Of a stretch of DNA of 64,000 nucleotides, positions 60,310 through 64,000 are shown in pieces. Location: positions 1 to 64,000 of the forward strand of contig DASTZZ010000083.1 in NCBI GenBank assembly GCA_035764005.1. The letters are read 5' to 3'. The DNA comes from Terriglobales bacterium (GTDB lineage Bacteria > Acidobacteriota > Terriglobia > Terriglobales > Acidobacteriaceae). The translations under genes were made by a program, and so were the position numbers. The notes under the pieces are model-generated. The model was given only the letters and a program-made list of their open reading frames with translations, did not search any database and was not told where the DNA came from. How positions within the stretch are numbered: position 1 is the stretch's first letter; every line of letters starts with the position of its first letter.

Positions 60310-61445
60310 AACGTCTTTAACACCTCGTCGTTCTGGAAGGTCCGTGGTTCCCTCGCCATCAATGTGGGCGCGGGCGCATGGTTCACTTGCAAAGGAGAAC
60401 GCGGGTCGACGGCCGGATGCTGCGCGACCCACTGACTAGATCCTGTTTGCGCCACTTGGAGCTGATCCTGCGTCAGCTCCTGGCCAATAATCGAAAATCT
60501 CTTTTGAAAGAGTTCCGGAGTGGGAAAACCCGATTGCTGAGCGCGCAGGTACCAGGAATACGCCTCCACAGGGTCGATAACGCCCGAACAGCCGGTAAGG
60601 TGACACAAGGCCAAATTGAGATAGCTTTCTCCATTACCTTGTTCCGCCGACTGTGAAAACAAATGAAAAGCTGCGCTGCGATCTAGCGCTACGCCTCTGC
60701 CTTGCAGGTAAAGGCGTCCAAGATTGTTTTGCGCCGCTGCAACTCCCTGATCAGCGGCCTTGCGGTAATGCTCAGCAGCCTTCTTGTAATCTGTCTCGAC
60801 GCCCTCACCATTCTCGTAGGCGATGCCCAGAATGAAATGTGCCGAAGCAAGGTCGTGCTTCACAGCTCGCTTCAGCCATTTGATTCCCAGTTGTGGATTA
60901 GCCGCCACAGCGTTGCCGTTCAGGTATGCGAGTCCGACGTCCACCTGCGAGATATCGACCCCGGCTGTGGCCGCACGCAGCAGCAGTTCGAAGCCGTGCG
61001 TCGGATCTTTTGCGACTCCCCATCCATTGCTGTAAAGAATGCCGAGATCGTGAAGCGCGAGCGGGTAGCTGGACGATGCGGCCCGCTGCAGCCAGCGAAA
61101 TGCTTCGGTGTCACTGTGCTCGACTCCACGGCCTGTCAGATAAAAGACCGCGAGGTTCGTCTGCGAATCAGGGTCGCCCTGATCTGCGGCCTTTCTGAAC
61201 CAGCGCGCCGCCTCTTCGTAGTTGATGCTCCCGGTTCGACCCACTGCGTATGCTCTTGCTACCTCAGCTTGAGCATTTAAAGAACCGTTCTCGGCTTTGC
61301 GCAGCAACTTTTGGAATTCCTGTTCGCTAATCGGCTTCAACTCCGCCAAAGAAATCGAATGGGCCAGTGCGACTAAGGCCGCAAATAGGAACCCTCGAAT
61401 CACAAAACTTTTTCCATGGAGCCCGATACTGCTAATGCCTGTCAT
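60249..61445 (-). CDS. Exported Sel1-repeat (TPR-like) protein
   Basis: A 398-residue protein with a signal peptide (about 1-33, ending SISLAEL) and about seven Sel1-like repeats of 36 residues (for example AARWFRKAADQGDPDSQTNLAVFYLTGRGV, AEHYRKAADQGVAAAQNNLGRLYLQGRGV). The C-terminal 60 residues lack repeats. Sel1 proteins build protein-binding scaffolds in the envelope. Its 3' end overlaps the LytTR gene by 61 bases, so it may scaffold a sensory or secretion complex. The start lies just past an intrinsic terminator. Confidence 0.9.
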   Translation of the reverse strand: MTGISSIGLHGKSFVIRGFLFAALVALAHSISLAELKPISEQEFQKLLRKAENGSLNAQAEVARAYAVGRTGSINYEEAARWFRKAADQGDPDSQTNLAVFYLTGRGVEHSDTEAFRWLQRAASSSYPLALHDLGILYSNGWGVAKDPTHGFELLLRAATAGVDISQVDVGLAYLNGNAVAANPQLGIKWLKRAVKHDLASAHFILGIAYENGEGVETDYKKAAEHYRKAADQGVAAAQNNLGRLYLQGRGVALDRSAAFHLFSQSAEQGNGESYLNLALCHLTGCSGVIDPVEAYSWYLRAQQSGFPTPELFQKRFSIIGQELTQDQLQVAQTGSSQWVAQHPAVDPRSPLQVNHAPAPTLMAREPRTFQNDEVLKTLWQRTQYTPPPLSHTRDSVR

Positions 61446-61458
61446 CTCTCACCGCCTG

Positions 61459-61511
61459 AAAAGCAAAAGAGGCTGTCCGATCCGAGAAACCTTGCGGATC
61501 GCGACAGCCTC
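61459..61511 (-). terminator. Intrinsic terminator between small protein and Sel1 gene
   Basis: GAGGCTGTC (61469-61477) with GACAGCCTC (61503-61511), plus CGATCCG/CGGATCG inside, form a 16-bp stem with one bulge. On the minus strand CTCTTTTGCTTTTC follows. It ends transcripts of the 61535-61741 gene but lies only 14 bases before the Sel1 ATG, so any longer transcript of Sel1-LytTR must read through it. Confidence 0.8.
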
Positions 61512-61534
61512 CGGTGATACGGTCAGCTTGTCTG

Positions 61535-61741
61535 CTAGCTGAACTTAATTTTTTGTCTCGATACCTCTACCAAAACGGGAATGCCGTCCTGGATCTTCAA
61601 GCGCTCAATCTCGCCGTGGCCCATTTCCTGGCAATAACGCACGAAAGCCCGCCAGGCTGGATGCAAGGAACTCTCCTGCCCGGTTCGATTCGGAGCCGTT
61701 CCATTTCGGTTCGACTCATGCGCATTGTTGCGCTCACTCAT
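61535..61741 (-). CDS. Small conserved acidobacterial protein
   Basis: A 68-residue protein ending WRAFVRYCQEMGHGEIERLKIQDGIPVLVEVSRQKIKFS. The pattern (HGEIERLxIQDGxPVL) recurs, in my recollection, in small acidobacterial proteins of unknown role. GGAG five bases upstream of the ATG and an intrinsic terminator just after the stop support it as a real gene. It is divergent from cydA. Confidence 0.6.
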   Translation of the reverse strand: MSERNNAHESNRNGTAPNRTGQESSLHPAWRAFVRYCQEMGHGEIERLKIQDGIPVLVEVSRQKIKFS

Positions 61742-61920
61742 CCAGACTCCGTCTGGTTTCCGTTTGTACCTTTGACGACGCGCTTCAAATTCGGTTAGCA
61801 GATCAAACCGCTAATTCCCTCGTTTGTAATTCAGCAATCAATACGCCAACAGATGTTTACGAGTTCCCTCGCGGTTCTGAGTTTTAATTTTTTTGGCGGG
61901 ACAGAATTGTTGATTGTTCG

Positions 61921-61957
61921 TGTTCGAATTCGAACAAGGTTTGTGCGAATCCGAACA
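61921..61957 (+). promoter_or_regulatory. Twin operator-like palindromes upstream of cydAB
   Basis: TGTTCGAATTCGAACA (61921-61936) is a perfect 16-base palindrome. A second copy at 61942-61957 (TGTGCGAATCCGAACA) matches 14 of 16 bases. Their centres are 21 bases apart, two DNA turns, which is typical of cooperative binding by a dimeric regulator. The region lies 238 bases before the cydA start and 180 before the small divergent gene. Which regulator uses it is unknown. Confidence 0.65.
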
Positions 61958-62194
61958 GCATCAACTGCTGGGTTCAGACCGAGCGAAGTGTTATTCCGGA
62001 TCTGAACTTGAAGCCAAGTGGGATTCGACCGCTTGGCACCAGTGCACGAAAAATGATTGTGAGTGCCGTCATCCAAGGGATGATTCGCAAGATCGAGTTC
62101 CTGCTCAGCTGTGGCAGTTCTCAATCGCGTAACGCAGACTGAACAGCCCGCGGCTTTCTGTGTTTGGGTACACTTCTTACGCGAGGGCACGCGC

Positions 62195-63556
62195 GTGGAC
62201 GCCGCTTACTTCATCCATCGGCTTCACTTCGGATTCCTAATCACGTTCCATTATCTCTTCCCACAACTCACGATGGGACTGGCTCCTCTGATCGTCGCTC
62301 TGAAAACGATGGCGCTCAGAACGGGCAACGAGCAATACAACCACGCTGCGCGGTTTTGGATGAAGATCTTTGGAATCAATTTCGTCCTTGGCGTCGTGAC
62401 CGGCATTCCCATGGAGTTCCAGTTTGGGACGAACTGGTCACGCTTTTCTCAGGCGACAGGAGGAGTAATCGGCCAGCCTCTGGTGATGGAGGGAGTGTTC
62501 TCCTTCTTTCTCGAATCGGCCTTCCTTGGCTTGTTCCTGTTCGGTGAAAAGCGCCTGAGCCGCTTTGCCCACTGGTGGGCCGGATTCCTTGTCTTCGTCG
62601 GCTCATGGCTGTCGGGGTTCTTCATCATCACCACCGACGCCTGGATGCAGCACCCCGTGGCGTATACACGCCTTCCCGACGGTTCCTTTCAGGTAAACAG
62701 CTTCCTAGGTCTATTGCTGAATCCCTGGGCGCAGCTGCAATACGCGCACAACATGAGCGGAGCCGTTGTGACCGGCGCATTCGTGATGTCTGCTGTCGGT
62801 GCCTTCTATTTACTGAACCGCCGATCGGAGGAATATGGACGCATCTTTCTCCGCGTCGGAGTGATCGCCGGTTTCATTTGCTCGGTCGCGCAGGTGTTCC
62901 CGACCGGCGACCTCCACGGCCGCTATCTCGCGAAGCATCAACCCGTCACGACGGCAGCGATGGAAGGATTATTTCGTACCGAGAAAGGTGCGCCTATGGT
63001 TCTCATGGGGCAGCCGGATGTAGAGAAGCAGCGTATCGATAATCCGCTGGTCGTCAACAAAGTTCTCAGTTTTCTGATCTACGGCACCACCGAAGCTGAG
63101 GTGAAGGGACTGAACGAGTTTCCCCGCAAAGACTGGCCTACGAATATTCCCCTTCTTTACTTCGCGTATCACATCATGGCCGGCTTGGGCACGCTGTTCA
63201 TCGGTGTGATGACGCTTGCAGTCCTTCTTCTCTGGCGCAGGAAGTTGTTCTCCACGCGCTGGCTCTTGTGGGTGATCATGCTCTGCCTGCCATTCCCCTA
63301 CATCGCAAACACTGCCGGATGGCTCACTGCTGAAGTTGGACGACAGCCCTGGCTGGTGTACGGGTTAATGCGCACCAGTGTCGGATACTCAGCGAACGTA
63401 TCTGCAGGAAATGGCTTGTTCACCCTGCTTGGCTTCATGGGCCTGTACGCCGTCCTGGCGATCTTCTTTTTGTTCCTCGTGCATCGTGAAATCGCACATG
63501 GCCCGGGAATACGTCCCAATGTGGAACCGCAGCCGATCACAGTGGCAGGAGATTGA
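62195..63556 (+). CDS. cydA: Cytochrome bd quinol oxidase subunit I
   Basis: A 453-residue membrane subunit holding the haems and quinol site. The GTG at 62195 (MDAAYFIHRLHFGFLITFHY) gives the family N-terminus; the longer frame from 62111 adds 28 unlike residues. Haem ligands H19 and H185 (YAHNMSG), E99 and E107, and the GRQPW motif are present. The quinol loop between the GLNEFPRKDW region and the next helix is short, as in the short-Q-loop (CIO-like) subclass. It reduces O2 to water at high affinity, without pumping protons. cydB follows 2 bases later. Confidence 0.95.
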   Translation: MDAAYFIHRLHFGFLITFHYLFPQLTMGLAPLIVALKTMALRTGNEQYNHAARFWMKIFGINFVLGVVTGIPMEFQFGTNWSRFSQATGGVIGQPLVMEGVFSFFLESAFLGLFLFGEKRLSRFAHWWAGFLVFVGSWLSGFFIITTDAWMQHPVAYTRLPDGSFQVNSFLGLLLNPWAQLQYAHNMSGAVVTGAFVMSAVGAFYLLNRRSEEYGRIFLRVGVIAGFICSVAQVFPTGDLHGRYLAKHQPVTTAAMEGLFRTEKGAPMVLMGQPDVEKQRIDNPLVVNKVLSFLIYGTTEAEVKGLNEFPRKDWPTNIPLLYFAYHIMAGLGTLFIGVMTLAVLLLWRRKLFSTRWLLWVIMLCLPFPYIANTAGWLTAEVGRQPWLVYGLMRTSVGYSANVSAGNGLFTLLGFMGLYAVLAIFFLFLVHREIAHGPGIRPNVEPQPITVAGD

Positions 63557-63558
63557 AT

Positions 63559-64000
63559 ATGGCAACTGTCTGGTTCGTGCTGGTTGCCTTCATGCTCGCT
63601 GCCTATGTGGTGCTCGATGGATTCGATCTTGGAGCCGGCATCCTGCACCTGTTCGTTGCGCGCACCAACGAGGAACGCCGAATGGTGCTGCGCGCCATCG
63701 GCCCAGTGTGGGACGGCAACGAAGTCTGGTTGATTGCTGGAGGTGGGACGCTCTTCTTCGCCTTCCCGCTCCTGTACGCCTCCAGCTTCAGTGGCTTTTA
63801 CCTGCCGCTGAACATGGTGCTCTGGCTGCTGATCCTGCGCGGAATAGGAATCGAGTTCCGCATGCATCTCGACAATGACGTCTGGCGCGACTTCTTTGAT
63901 GGCCTGTTTTCGATTGGAAGCCTGCTGCTGACCATCTTCTTTGGCGCTGCTCTTGGCAATGTAATTCGCGGAGTTCCCTTCCAGCCGGATCACTCTTTCT
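63559..64000 (+). CDS. cydB: Cytochrome bd quinol oxidase subunit II (truncated by window)
   Basis: The first about 147 residues of CydB. MATVWFVLVAFMLAAYVVLDGFDLGAGIL, GPVWDGNEVWLIAGGGTLFFAFPLLYA and IEFRMHLD match the family. Two bases after the cydA stop with a GGAG ribosome site. The rest lies beyond base 64000. Confidence 0.95.
   Translation, partial: MATVWFVLVAFMLAAYVVLDGFDLGAGILHLFVARTNEERRMVLRAIGPVWDGNEVWLIAGGGTLFFAFPLLYASSFSGFYLPLNMVLWLLILRGIGIEFRMHLDNDVWRDFFDGLFSIGSLLLTIFFGAALGNVIRGVPFQPDHSF

Noticed and set aside
61831-62190. Minus-strand frame across the cyd promoter region
   Set aside because: It covers the twin palindromes and has no family likeness; promoter DNA is the better reading.
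1-64000. CRISPR arrays, rRNA genes, complete tRNAs, insertion-sequence transposases, phage genes
   Set aside because: Looked for direct repeats with spacers, rRNA signatures, full tRNA arms and transposase motifs; none was found.

Overview
The window looks like a chromosomal segment of a soil-type Acidobacteriota (Terriglobia-like, Gram-negative, moderately GC-rich). The clues are family signatures: a VWFA-related protein of the Acidobacteria-typical type, a TonB receptor with an N-terminal carboxypeptidase-regulatory domain paired with a DUF5666 protein, a DUF2934 protein, a TIGR03118-type protein, two LytTR response regulators, and many dispersed palindromic intergenic repeats. No rRNA, complete tRNA, CRISPR array, transposase or integrase is visible.

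Layout. 1-7.6 kb: end of a probable sensor kinase and its LytTR regulator; a long gene-poor stretch holding the 3' half of a tRNA; a secreted TIGR03118-like protein; a decayed alpha/beta hydrolase; an SDR; a PadR regulator with a 20-bp operator-like palindrome; small membrane and stress-type proteins. 7.8-11.3 kb: central metabolism (GTP-dependent PEP carboxykinase, NrdR, isocitrate dehydrogenase family). 11.4-16.9 kb: haem-copper oxidase maturation (cupredoxin lipoprotein, heme A and heme O synthases, ABC exporter, DUF420 protein). 17-21.4 kb: lipoprotein, Ssb, GNAT, a DUF4126 gene broken by an in-frame TGA, and a RibBA-like protein whose GTP cyclohydrolase II half has lost key residues. 21.6-26.6 kb: SYLF protein, glucose-6-phosphate dehydrogenase, VWFA protein, outer-membrane efflux lipoprotein. 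26.8-36.3 kb: DUF5666 protein and TonB receptor, ThiS with an unusual C-terminus, anion permease, MerR regulator with its own operator, GH106-like glycosidase. 37.3-41.6 kb: RND pump and adaptor. 41.9-45.4 kb: small proteins and a phospholipase C-type lipoprotein with a probable insertion in its catalytic domain. 45.4-49.6 kb: cytochrome c maturation operon (ccmF, ccmH, a CcmI-like protein, a carboxypeptidase-regulatory membrane protein). 49.7-57.3 kb: the ImuA-ImuB-DnaE2 mutagenic repair cassette, heavily invaded by palindromic repeats, one of them inside the imuA reading frame. 57.5-61.7 kb: a pseudo-receiver, a Ser/Thr/Asn-rich surface protein with an LPxTx-like C-terminus, a Sel1-repeat/LytTR pair preceded by an intrinsic terminator, and a small conserved protein. 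61.9-64 kb: cytochrome bd oxidase (cydA and truncated cydB) behind two tandem 16-bp operator-like palindromes.

Together the genes describe an aerobic heterotroph with a branched respiratory chain (haem A/O oxidase plus cytochrome bd), c-type cytochromes, polysaccharide and phospholipid scavenging, drug efflux and inducible mutagenic translesion synthesis. The strongest unexpected signals are the repeat families (especially the copy in imuA), the DUF4126 nonsense codon, the degenerate RibA domain, the ThiS ending GGGSC, the LPQTA tail, the tRNA 3'-half scar and the paired operators upstream of cydAB. I did not find a clearly new multi-gene defence or mobile system.
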